The notes beneath the pieces are model-generated. The model saw only the letters and a program-made list of their open reading frames with translations. It was not told where the DNA came from and searched no databases. Positions 34,967 through 45,734 of a DNA stretch of 64,000 nt are shown one piece after another. Both the position numbers and the translations under genes were made by a program. The DNA is from Dolomedes plantarius. Its lineage: Eukaryota > Arthropoda > Arachnida > Araneae > Dolomedidae. Location of the stretch: assembly GCA_907164885.2 (NCBI GenBank), contig OU015496.1, positions 167,161,732 through 167,225,731 on the forward strand, written 5' to 3'. Positions within the stretch are counted from its first letter, which is position 1; every line of letters begins with the position of its first letter.

Positions 34967-36674
34967 TGTTACGAATTTTACGAGTCCTTGTAATCACTCC
35001 AAATATAAGAGTTATCTCCAAATTGACGATGGATTTGAAGACTTATTTTGGTCGCTAAATTTGACGATATGTCGCCAAATAGTGCCAACCTTCTAGATCT
35101 TTCTAATACGTTCTAGAGGTTTCTAGTTGGCGGCCGATAGGGGCGCTTTGGAAGTCTATACATATACCTAACATTGACATTGGAACTCAGTATAATCACC
35201 TCCTTCATAACTATTTCCATAATCGTAATTTTGTTGTCCACGTTAATCGCGATCTTTCCCGTAATTTCTATATTTCTTCAGCTGTTACTCAAGGTAGCAT
35301 TCTCGGCTCGACCCTCTTTAATTTGTGCTTAAATGATATTCCTAGAGGAATTAATACTCTTCTTGACCTCTATGCGGACGATACAGCTATTCTCTATACC
35401 TCTAACAACATTAATTATGTTGCCAGTCAGATCCAACGGCATGTCGACACTTTAGAGAGATGGTTCACGCGATGGAAAATTTGAATCAACCCCTCAAAAC
35501 ATGTCTCGCGATTTTCTTTTCCAATCGTTACTGTAACCCCCCCCCCCCCGGCTTTACCTTTACAATTCGCCTATTGACTACACTGTGACCTACCTTGGTG
35601 TGACCCTTGATCGCAGGCTGACATGGAAATTCCATGTCGATAAACTAGTACAAAAATGTAACGCTGTTACCATGCAACTTCGCTCATTAATATACGGCAG
35701 CCATCTTTCCATGAGAAACAAAGTCCTTCTTTTTAAACAAGTTATTCTCCCCGTAGCTCTTTATGCAATACCGGTCTGGTTCTACGCCGCGAAAACTCAT
35801 ATCCATAAACTGGAGGTCAGAGAGTCATCCAGAACTTGACTCTCAGAAGTATTCGCTGAGCGATCCGTTATATGTCTAATGAAACCATAAGATGAGACTT
35901 CAGCATCCTTTCCTTCAAGGAAACTGCACTTAAACTCTCTAAGATTTTTTTGATAATATTCCTAACATTCGCAATGATATTATAGCTGAGTTTCCCGACT
36001 ATGACTACTCCCACCGTGCTAACCGCAAACGCCCTCGGGCGTGTCTTCTTAAGAGCTAACACTGTCTCTTCTATCTTGCTTGCTTATTCTTATTTTTATA
36101 CTCCTCCCTCTTGTATTTTTACCAACCCCTAGAACTTTACAATAATCTCAGTGCGAATATCTTCCTCATTTTCTTAAATAACTGTGGAAACTTTGGCCCA
36201 GTGGATGCGCGTGCGCCTTGTAATTTTTTCTCCCAGGTGCGATTCCCGGCGTTTGCTTTTATTTTACTATTACTTATTTCCTTGTATTTTGTTTTTACTG
36301 ATAAGGGCCTATTTATGATATTTAATTACCTGCTGAGCAAATACATTTCTGATGCATAATGTTACAATTGGAGATAAAGTCCTACAGACCTTGGAGCTCC
36401 GACAAGTTGAAATACCTGAACCTGAACCTGGAACTCAGTATTCTTTTCTGCTGAGAATTGAATGTATTAAAAGTTCGTTAGGCGTATATTGTATTGAAGA
36501 CTCTGTTATCCTGACTTGCGTTTTTAGAGTTTTCTGTTGTATAGAAGACAGTTGTTACGCGTTTTCTGTTAGTATTTGTGTATGCGGCTGAAGAATTTAT
36601 GGAATAATAAATTTTATTTTGAGCACTTTCTGAAGAGATTTTTATTCAATCTCATCGATTCAGGAAACGGAACA
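34967..36674 (+). repeat. 3' LTR, interrupted
   Basis: 34967-35193 and 36442-36674 together match the 5' LTR. The break follows TGGAACTCAGTAT, which is duplicated on both sides of the insert at 35194-36428. The poly(A) signal lies in the distal part. Confidence 0.93.
35194..36428 (+). mobile_element. Jockey-type non-LTR insertion with RT fragment
   Basis: Flanked by a 13-bp duplication (TGGAACTCAGTAT at 35181-35193 and 36429-36441). The 5'-truncated ORF2 starts inside reverse transcriptase: SAVTQGSILGSTLFNLCLND, then the catalytic Y-A-D-D at 35371-35382, then TYLGVTLDRRLTWKFHVDKL (35585 on) and YAIPVWFYAA. Frames are broken near 35483 and 35540, the latter at a C run. The 3' end finishes with CTGAACCTGAACC rather than poly(A), so the tail may be a short repeat. 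Confidence 0.93.
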
Positions 36675-37940
36675 ATCTATAAAATAACAGCTGAAGGTAA
36701 ACAAATGTATGTTAGTGAGCAGACACGGGGACGGGCTAATCTCGCGAACCGAGCATAGCAGGATATCGCGATTGGTACCGATATGCGCAGACGGACGAGA
36801 CGCGTACACTGATGCTATCTTCAACTTTCAAAACTTTAAACTTTTTAAATTATTAAATTAAAACCGCCGAACTCAAAAGAGGAGTACAGCAGAAACAGCT
36901 GACATTCCGGGTGGGCCACCTCCTTTCCGTTTCGCAAATTTCCACTATTTTCATGCATGCAAAATTAAACTTTTCCGCCCACCAATCGACAAATTTTTTA
37001 TTTTCATGTGTTTTACAACTCTTCATCTTTAAGGATATACACATTTTTATAAAGTTAAAAATGTTTTTCATTGCAAACGAAGCTTTTTCCCCAAAGCAGT
37101 TTTCCGAATTTTACGAAATCGACAATTTTGATGGACAAATATTTCGGTTTTCTGCACTTATTGATGTCAATTTTATGATTTATCGGCATTTGCTAGATGT
37201 TCAGCTTCCAAAATATACCAAATACGTTTAATAAAAAAAATGTTATCATTCTAAAAAAGCGTACTTACAAAACTCACTTTTGAAATTTCCCGCGCTGATC
37301 GCCATAGTATCTTAATGTAACTGAATGGGGAGTTCGTAATTTTTCGACTTATTATTTTACTCACTAATAATTCGAACAAGTTCGTGAAATTTGTTTCTAA
37401 TTAATGAGGAACTAATGAGGATTCTTCCGCCACCAATTTTGAATTCCTGAGAACTTCCTTTCTACTTTTTTAAGCACTTTTTCTCCTATGAGATTTAATA
37501 TTTACATTCGGCCATGTTGCCAAAATGAAAAATTATTAGTTGAGAACGAGTCTGAGAACGAGTCCTTTAATAATCGAAATCCAGAAATAATTTTAAAGTA
37601 CCAGAAATAATTTTAGTTTTAGGAAATGAGAAGTTAAAACCTTTAGATTTTTTTCTAATTGAATGAACTTTTTTGTTTAAAAAGCAAAATTTGAAAAAGA
37701 GAATTTTAAATAATTATTTCGTTTTTTAAAAATTCTAATATATTTTTAAAAGTCATTAAACAGTTTTTAATCTTTAAGAAATAAAACCATTTCATTTTAA
37801 ATCGAAAAAGCAACACATCGGGCTGCCACTCAGCTAGTATCTATGTAGTGGTTGTGCTTGTTTTTTCAAATACTCACGTTAGGGCTCTTGATAACGATAC
37901 ATCAATTAATGATAGAAAAATTTCAACTTTTATTAATTAT
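36675..37940. other. No recognised feature
   Basis: AT-rich. Frames of 60-106 codons without known motifs; GAGAACGAGTCT is duplicated near 37542-37562. Confidence 0.5.
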
Positions 37941-37972
37941 CTAGCATTGTTACCCGGCATTCTTCGGGTAGA

Positions 37973-38147
37973 TATATAGATATAAAATTTTTCATGCATT
38001 CCATCAAAAAAATACTGGGCTGCACCCCCTGCTCTTCATGTTCATTTGGCCAGACAGAATGCGCTTAGCGCATTTCTACTGAAATGATATACCAAGTATT
38101 TTTTTTGATGGAAAGCATGTAAAATTTTATATCTATATACCTACCCG
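37973..38147. repeat. Foldback near the 3' end of Helitron copy 3
   Basis: Arms of about 52 bp: TAGATATATAGATATAAAAT ... CATCAAAAAAATACT is inverted at 38095-38147, with a spacer near 70 bp. The second arm ends beside another CCCGGG, giving two hairpin-like ends in one element. Confidence 0.88.
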
Positions 38148-38555
38148 GGCAATCATTCTTTAAAAATAATTTCATTAATTTTCGTACGCCTTAATATAAC
38201 TAATGGACTAATAATTTCGAAATGAAAGTTATGTGTCGTTATGTTTCTCTGTTTAAAGAGCTTTTCCTCCCACGGCTTAAAAAGCCCCAAAACTCTAAAA
38301 GATTTATCTTATATGATTTCACGGAATAAGTAATTCAAATACATATCGTATGTTAACTCTGTTTCGCGAACTTAGGGGAAATAACTTGTAGAACTCATAA
38401 CTTCTTCCCATTTTATGATCCTCAAACAATTAATATATTTAGATCAACAGAAGGCTTCCAAAAACTGGCCATGGGACAAACTTAATTTTTCTTTTTTTTT
38501 TCAAAATTTTATTAAGTTCTATTAGTTTTAACGCCATTGTCTAAAATTGTCTAAA

Positions 38556-38770
38556 GGATGGTTCTCAACCTTTTTAGACTCACGACTCCACTAAACGTAA
38601 GAAAAATAAAATAAACACTTCGCCCTACCCCCCTTCCCCCCGTCATCCCCAGACCAACTCTCAAACCATCCACCAGATCACCCATCAGAACAAACCTCTT
38701 TTCCCCCGCGTGTCGAATTTGACTGGTTGTGGTGAAGGGGCTGTATCCACATTTAAGAGGTGCGCTTAGG
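38556..38770. mobile_element. Possible hAT end inside Helitron copy 3
   Basis: GGTTCTCAACCTTTTTAGAC followed by TCACGACTCC resembles the 'CAGTGGTTCTCAACC' start of Charlie-type hAT elements (recalled). No partner end or 8-bp duplication was found. Confidence 0.4.
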
Positions 38771-38950
38771 GACACAAAAATCATTAAAAAATTAATTTTA
38801 AAAAACTAATTGAGCCCCAAATTTCGTTTTTCCTGATTTAAGTTTCTCGGGTCCTAAACATTAACTGTGCCGAATTTGGTCCCGGTGGATAAAACAGTCT
38901 ATGATTCTATTGCGGACAAACAAACAGACAAGCTCTTTTATATATATAGA

Positions 38951-39363
38951 TTATATTTTGCGACATCTGATGGATAAAATAACTAACTGGACGCAGAAAA
39001 ATTCAATATAACCCGACATTAATGCTCTGAATTTAATCGATGGCACTTGTTGCTCAGGCGAACTTTCTTATGAAATAGCTAGTCATTTTTAAAAATTTGT
39101 TTTGAAGAATCAAAACATTTTAATTTTTTAGATATTTCAAAGAACATTAGACCTCTCATTGTCGTTTCAATCATTGCATGTCTTTCCTCTAGATCAGACA
39201 TTTATTGTTCAATATAGAAAATGACCTTTTGACGGGAGTCGAAGTATGTGATACATAGAAAATATACTCCATAACTGCGTTTAGAATCGACATTAGAATA
39301 AAGTAGCACTCGTTTAAAACGAGCGCAAATAGGCCTACACTAGCTCGTTCAATCCAAGAGTTC
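38951..39363. other. No recognised feature
   Basis: AT-rich spacer. Confidence 0.5.
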
Positions 39364-39367
39364 TTAA

Positions 39368-39690
39368 GGCTGCTGTGTACTAACCCTATTGGATTCGCTC
39401 ACCTCAATGTTAACGTATGAAGAAAATTTGTCTACTAGTTACAGCTACATAAATGCTGGTAATCCAATAACAATTGTATTTTCAGATAGCCTGAACTTTT
39501 CTGCACCTTGCACCAGAATTCATTTTATAAATTTCGTCCACCTAAGGAATTTATGAGCGTTTAAAACACACTATACCAGATTTTTTTCCCCGAATAATTT
39601 AAATTTTAAAATATTATTTGCATTTAAAAGAAAACAAAAGAAAAATGCCCCAAGGTATCAAATTTCTCTCTCTATTACGGAGTACAACTT

Positions 39691-39751
<61 letters not shown>

Positions 39752-39815
39752 TGGAATTTTCTCCATAGGTTTACATTGGGGTTAACGAATCTAATGGGGT
39801 AAGTACACAGCAGAC
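39368..39815. mobile_element. Long-TIR MITE family W, copy 2
   Basis: Uninterrupted copy, 448 bp, TTAA on both sides (39364-39367, 39816-39819). Ends start GGCTGCTGTGTACTAACC on the left and, on the other strand, GTCTGCTGTGTACTTACC on the right. A (TA)n run at 39695-39750 lies inside. Non-coding. Confidence 0.9.
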
Positions 39816-40948
39816 TTAAAAATAAGCGTGTATCACAAGAAATGACATATTAATGCTTTCCCTTTTTTTTCCCTAGGTAAGCTTGAAAAAAAAACTTTCA
39901 GGTACTTTCTTCTAACGAAACTACCGCGGGTTATTAACGTAGGATTACTTATCGTTTGCTTACCTCTTTTGTATGTATATATGTATGTATGTGTTAAGTA
40001 TATATGTATCTATATAGAGGTGGTTATCAAAATAATGGAAACACCTATCAATATCAGTGGTTTTTATGAAAGTGATTCGTATTCCTTAAAAAACTATGTC
40101 TGGTCCCGGTATTTTTTTATATAATATAGTGTATGTATTATTCTACTGTCAGGTAGCAGCAATGAAGCTAAGGTCATCGTGCTTTTGGGGGGAACAGGGT
40201 AAAATGTCAAATCTTGCAGACCTTGCGAAAAGGGCAAATTGTTTGAGCGCGTTTAAATTGGAGTATCTGTTACTGCAACCCCCAGGCTGAATGGTGTTTT
40301 TCGAGCTATGGTATCGAAAGTCATGGTAGCTTACAGAGTGCACGAAAAAACATCTTTTGCCAAACAGAATAGTGGACGAAAGGGAGAGCTGAGTGAAAGA
40401 GACGGACGCGGTATTGAAGCGGATTGTGACATGAAGAAAGAAAACAACTACAACTAAAATGATCGAAGAACTCAATCTGCATCTGCATGTTCCGGTATCA
40501 ACCATCAGAGGTAGAAGGGAACTTCACAAACAAAGTTTTACGGAAAATTAGCTATTCCCAAACAACTCGTAATAGATGCCAATACAAAATATCGTCCACA
40601 ATGTTGCCACGAGCTCAAATCCTAGTCGAGTAATATGTTGAAAAACGGTATTTGGTCCGACGAATTATTGTTCACATTGTTCCTCGCAACAGGATGTACG
40701 TATGTCTGGAGCACACCTACACAAGCGTAAGATTCTGGCTGTCTCATCTCAACTGTCAATCATGGAGATAGAGCTATCAGGGTTTGGAATGGCATATCAT
40801 GGTTTTCTTCAGGCCCAATTGTAACCCTAAAAAGGGAGATTGAATGGGAAGGGCTATGCCGAAATTTTAGCTCACTAGTCCATCCTATGGTCCAAACATT
40901 GTTTCTTGCAGGAGATGGCGTTCTCCAGGATGATAATCCCCCTATACA

Positions 40949-42223
40949 CAGGGCAGTTCCAACCCACGGGTGTCAGGGGTGTGGGGCACACGGGGATCAA
41001 GGGAGGGCGGCAAGTCAGCCGCCCGGTTAAAAAAAATTAGAACTAATTTATTAGTAAAATAATCAATATAAAAATATTATCATTATGCTAGGTAACTACT
41101 TAGAGTTAAAAATTCATTTTACAAGTACAACTGGAAATAAACAAAACCACATTGGTTTAAAAAAAAACCACTACTCCACGTCGCAACCAGTTGGGAAATA
41201 CATTGTTCGTTATTGTTTTAACACGTTTTTAACCCATCATCCCATCTAATCGTGTCGCATCTCAGGCATCGCGTCGGTGCTGGCGGTTTTTGTCAGGTTG
41301 CAGGAAAATTCTCGTTTATGCCCTGAGCCTATAAATACACGAACCGAGATAATTTGCACTATATTCATTTTGAACGTGTCTATCTCAACAACTGAAAAAC
41401 AAATCTTTTTGTCTCTAATTTTTGTGCTCGATTTTGTGATTTCTGACCAATAAAAATATTTCACAGGTAAGTAAACTTGATGATATTTTTTCTTTTCGCG
41501 GTTAGCGGTTAGAAATTGAAATAATAGATTTATTGTTTGATGTTTTTTTAAGCAAAAAAAAGCTAGGATTCATTACTTAATCCTATTTTAAATGTTTTTT
41601 TTTATTTTGCAAATGTTAAACATATACTACAGGAACAAGTGTAAACTTGGATTTTTGAACTGCATCACCTTATGTTTTTAACAGGGGCGTGAAATATGGC
41701 AATCTCATCTATCTGTTTCCAAATTTAGTGATTGCCATACGAATTTTTTTAACATTACCTGTGGCTAGCGGGGAAAGAAGCTTTCAAAACTTAAAATAAT
41801 AAAAAATTATTTGAGATCAGCAATGGGACAAGAAAAGCTTTCAGACTTATCTATTATTAGTATCGAAAAGGACATTTCGGAAGATATAGATGTATCAGAT
41901 ATTATAACAGAATGTGCATTAAAAAAGGCAAGAAAAGCAAAGATTATTTAAGCTTTTTGACTGACTTATTAAGCATATGAATTAATAGATGTGTGTTGTA
42001 TGTATTTAATATAACGTATTCATTTGGTTATTATATCAACACATTAATAATTATTATGTTAGGTTGTAAAATTAAAAATAAACTGAATTTATAATATTTT
42101 CTGTAATTCGTTGTTTCATTTAAGGTAAAAATATTTCAGAGAAATTTCAATTAATCCATACGGTATGAGGGGGGGGGGAGTTATTCTCGCACACGGGCGG
42201 CAGCTACCCTAGGAACGGCCCTG
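40949..42223 (+). mobile_element. hAT element nested in Tc1-A
   Basis: Ends CAGGGCAGTTCC and, on the other strand, CAGGGCCGTTCC. Exact 8-bp duplication CCTATACA at 40941-40948 and 42224-42231. 1275 bp; only the transposase C-terminus remains. Confidence 0.95.
41700..41951 (+). pseudogene. hAT transposase dimerisation domain (ZMYM1-like)
   Basis: Forward frames show LTLPVASGERSFQNLK, then, after a 1-base loss in an A run near 41795, KNYLRSAMGQEKLSDLSIIS. IEKDISEDIDVSDIITECAL follows, with a stop at 41949-41951. L-P-V-x-S-x-E-R-S-F is the signature of the hAT C-terminal dimerisation domain in ZMYM1-like transposases. The rest of the transposase is deleted. Confidence 0.88.
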
Positions 42224-42889
42224 CCTATACATACAGCTAAATCTATCAAGTGGTGGTTTGAAGAGCATGAAAAAGAAGTCAAATATCTTATCTTGCCCGG
42301 TAGCATATTTTGAAAGACTAGCGATCTCGGCACTCGCTTGCCGGTTTGACGAAAGCATCAGATTCGCCATCTGTTGACATATATAGGAATCTTTTTATTA
42401 TAAGTTTTTTTTTACTTCTACGTAATTTAGTATGTTTTAAAATCTGAATTACATATATAACACAGGATTTAAAGAGATTTTAGCAAAATAAAAAAATGAA
42501 TAAATTGAAATAAGTATATTATTGAATTTTAAATTTACTTTCTTCAAATATCCACAATAATTTTTACTTATTTATTAATTAATAATTTGAAAATGCTAAA
42601 TTTGTTACTTCATATTTTGCAAAGCCAACGAAAAAGGAAAGATGATTCTATTATAAACCTATGTTATTAGTTTATTTTTCCAGTAGATAGCGTCACTAAA
42701 ATTAAAGAAAATCAGATTAAAAAATCATACAAATTACTCAAGTGCAAAAAATTTTTGCAGTCTATTTCAATAAATAAGAATAAATTCAAATTTAACAATC
42801 GAATTCAATCTATATCAATTTAATATAAATATATTATATATACATGTATTACGCTATATACATGTATAAATATGCTATGTATAAATATA

Positions 42890-44288
42890 CACTCATGGAC
42901 AAAAAAATTAGCGCACCAAGAAGAAATCGTCAAAATGAAACGAAATTTTACATACGTAATGACTACCTTGATATAAGTAAATGATAAGAAAATCAAAGAA
43001 AAAGGATAATTTATTTCAGAGAAAAGGGCAAAAGAACGGAGGAATTAATACTCCGTTGGACCCCCTCTAGCGCGAATGCACGATGCGATACGATCGGGCT
43101 TTGAGTCATACAAGTTCTGTATGATGTCTTGAGACATTTCGTTCCATATTTGCTGTAACCTTGCCTCTAGTTCGTTCAAACTCGTGGGATGCCCAACTCG
43201 TCGTCCCAAATGATCCCAGATATGCTCGATTGGAGACAAATCTGGGGATCGGGCAGGCCAAGGAAGGGTAGTAACAGTGCGGAGACAGTCTTGTGACACC
43301 CTTGCCGTATGAGGCCGAGCATTGTCTTGTTGAAAAATGGCTCCTGGGAGCCGTTGCATGAGTGGCAACACATGTGGTTGCAGGATTTCATGAACATACC
43401 GCTGGGCTGTCATGGTGCCACGGAACAATACTAGGGGTGACCGTGTATTGTAGGCAATTGCACCCCATACCATCACACCAGCTGTGGGAGCGATGTGTCG
43501 CTGTACAGCAAAGGCAGGATTGAAGCGTTCACCACGGGCTCTCCACACACGAACACGATTGTCATCACTGCCGAGATTGAATCTGGATTCGTCGCTAAAG
43601 ACGACCTGATTCCATTCCGCTGCAGTCCAGTTTCCTCGTGCGCGGCAAAACTCCAAACGGAGGCGTCAAGGGCAGCACACGTAATGGGCGCCGCGATACC
43701 AACTGTCCTTCAGCCAGGCGCCTTCGTATGGTTCGAGAAGACACAGAGGCCCCTAGTGAAGGTGCTACCTGTGCCTGGATGGCGGCCGATGAAGCAGTTG
43801 GCTGTACGCATGCATTTCTTACGATGTGGCGGTCTTCTCGACGACTGGTCTGTCGAGGGCGTCCTGAGCCTGGTCTTCGTGTACATGACATCTCTCGGGT
43901 CCACTGGTCCCAACACCTCCTCAGAACACAATCAGAGCGGCCTAATTGACGAGCTACTCGCCTAGCTGACCACCCAGCTTCCATCATCCCGACGATTCTC
44001 CCCTTCTCAAACTGCGACAACTGCTTATATTGTCTTCAAACACGGCGTAATGGCATGTCTATCTCAGCTCTTCCTTTGTAAATGATTCAGCACACTCAAA
44101 CAAGCTTTGGTTACCTGTTTTATACTCCACAGAGTACGATGTTCAACGCCCTCTACCGTCTATAGGTAATGCGCAATCACGCTGCATTTCTAATCATTTG
44201 CATATCTCCCCGACATGTACCTTCATTGCAAGTTCCGTTACGATCCCGCAATTATTTCTTGGTGCGCTAATTTTTTTGTCCATGAGTG
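42890..44288 (-). mobile_element. Tc1-like transposon Tc1-B, nearly intact
   Basis: Perfect 33-bp TIRs starting CACTCATGGACAAAAAAATT at 42890-42922 and 44256-44288; TA at 42888-42889 and 44289-44290. 1399 bp. The reverse-strand transposase gene is complete except for one frameshift. The youngest layer of the stack. Confidence 0.97.
43045..44020 (-). pseudogene. Tc1 (Tcb1-like) transposase, one frameshift
   Basis: The start at 44020 opens MSQFEKGRIVGMMEAGWSAR, with a paired HTH (RQLGRSDCVLRRCWDQW), a linker GSGRPRQTSRRED and a second HTH (SVSSRTIRRRLAEG). One indel near 43670, after V-L-P-L-T-P, shifts to the catalytic frame. That frame has WNQVVFSDESRFNL (Asp 1), GAIFQQDNARPHTA (Asp 2) and SPDLSPIEHIWD (Glu). 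I count 32 residues between Asp 2 and Glu, two fewer than the usual 34. It ends R-G-G-P-T-E-Y. About 325 codons, full Tc1 length. All three acidic residues are present, so only the frameshift clearly disables it. Confidence 0.93.
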
Positions 44289-45608
44289 TATTTACATCCA
44301 AATATAATCATTCAGACATTACGAAATGACATTACGAAATCAAATACATTCAGAAGTGAAAGAATGTTTTCACTTCTTCGTTACCGCACTCCTTGTGTTT
44401 TAATTCAATTATCCAAAAAAATTTCAACAAGAGCTAGAGAGCTAAGATTGGTGCCATTTTAAAGCAATTTTCAAGACCTTTTTCAATGATAATACACAAT
44501 TAGCAAAATTAGCAAATTTTTAAACACAATTAGTGCTTAGAAAAATTTATTTTATTTGAATTTAAAATTTTAATTTTTCAAAATGTGCCGCTTGAAAAAA
44601 TTTCAAATTTTTTTTAATAATACTTTATATAGTACTGAAATGATTGTATAAGTTTGAAAGTGGGATCTGTATGGGTTCATGTTAAAATATTGCATTGAAT
44701 ACAGTATTCCTGATTTGAAAACACGAAATTACTTAATACAATATGTTTTAAAGCCGAGAAAATTAGAAAAAAAAATTTAAGATGTGTAAATTATCGTACT
44801 TGTTTTGTATAATTGAAAGTAATCATATTTGTTTTGAAAAAGATTTAGAACCATTTTTATCAGATTGTATATACTTCAGCACATACAGTACTAGACTCAT
44901 TCACTTTCTTGCTTTCAGTGCAAGATTTTCAAATGGTCTTATTTTCAATTAAATTCTGAAAATAAAACAAAAAAAAATCTACAGCAAAGAAAGATCAAAA
45001 GATCAAAAACACTAAATACAAAGTTGGTGAGTAGGTGATGATAAATTATGATAAAACACTGTATCCTGGAGAGATCCTATTAGTAGACATTGAAAATTTC
45101 ACTATAAATGTAATGGTTTCAACAGGAAACTACAGATATGCATGACCCTCAACAAAGGACATTCATGCTTACAGCTTGATAGGTATAAAATATGAACTGC
45201 CCCAGCCTACACCTTGTAATAATAGAGAAAGCCAATATAAATTTCTTGATAAATAATTTTACATGTGCCTATTTATGGATAAAATTTTTACTATAATTAA
45301 ATAAACCATTATTAAAATAATGTATTATTCTTGCCTACTAATAATTACATCAAAACTAGTTTGTTATATGAAAATAGTCAACTTTAATAGTGATTTGTCA
45401 TTCCTTCATACTCAGCATCATTCCCTCATTTATTCAATAATTTAGCATAAAAATGTAACCAAATTAAAATAAATTTTTATATTTTAAAAATTTGATTCAT
45501 TTAAAATTTGATTTTTTAAAAATTATGTATTAAAATAAATTTATATTATTGGAATTTAAAACTTAAAATTTTTTAATTTATGCAACTTAATACATACTTG
45601 TATTAAGT

Positions 45609-45734
45609 TGTATACATAACTGTATACATAACTGTATACATATGTATACATAACTGTATACATAACTGTATACATATGTATACATAACTGTATACATAAC
45701 TGTATACATATGTATACATAACTGTATACATATT
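45609..45734. repeat. TATACATAACTG minisatellite
   Basis: Units GTATACATAACT and GTATACATAT alternate with an overall period near 34 bases, in the MULE-like interior. Confidence 0.9.

Larger units (their letters stand above)
32081..36674 (+). mobile_element. Gypsy-type LTR retrotransposon, internally deleted
   Basis: Two homologous LTRs (TGTTACG...GGAACA) flank a 2.43-kb interior, far shorter than the usual 4-5 kb. The interior keeps gag, a zinc knuckle and the distal end of pol, but lacks protease, reverse transcriptase, RNase H and the integrase core. A purine-rich tract precedes the 3' LTR. The LTRs differ at many positions, so it is not young. A Jockey-type fragment splits the 3' LTR. 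Clean target duplications were not seen (ATAT versus ATCT). Confidence 0.93.
37941..38950 (-). mobile_element. Non-autonomous Helitron, copy 3
   Basis: On the reverse strand it starts TCTATATATATAAAAGAGC after an A, followed by TTGTCTGTTTGTTTGTCCGC. It ends with hairpin ACCCGAAGAATGCCGGGT and AACAATGCTAG. The base after CTAG is A rather than the expected T. About 1.0 kb. Inside are a foldback (37973-38147) and a hAT-like fragment (38556-38770). Confidence 0.8.

Noticed and set aside
43495..43965. Long forward frame opposite Tc1-B transposase
   Set aside because: Antisense shadow of the transposase coding sequence; no domain.
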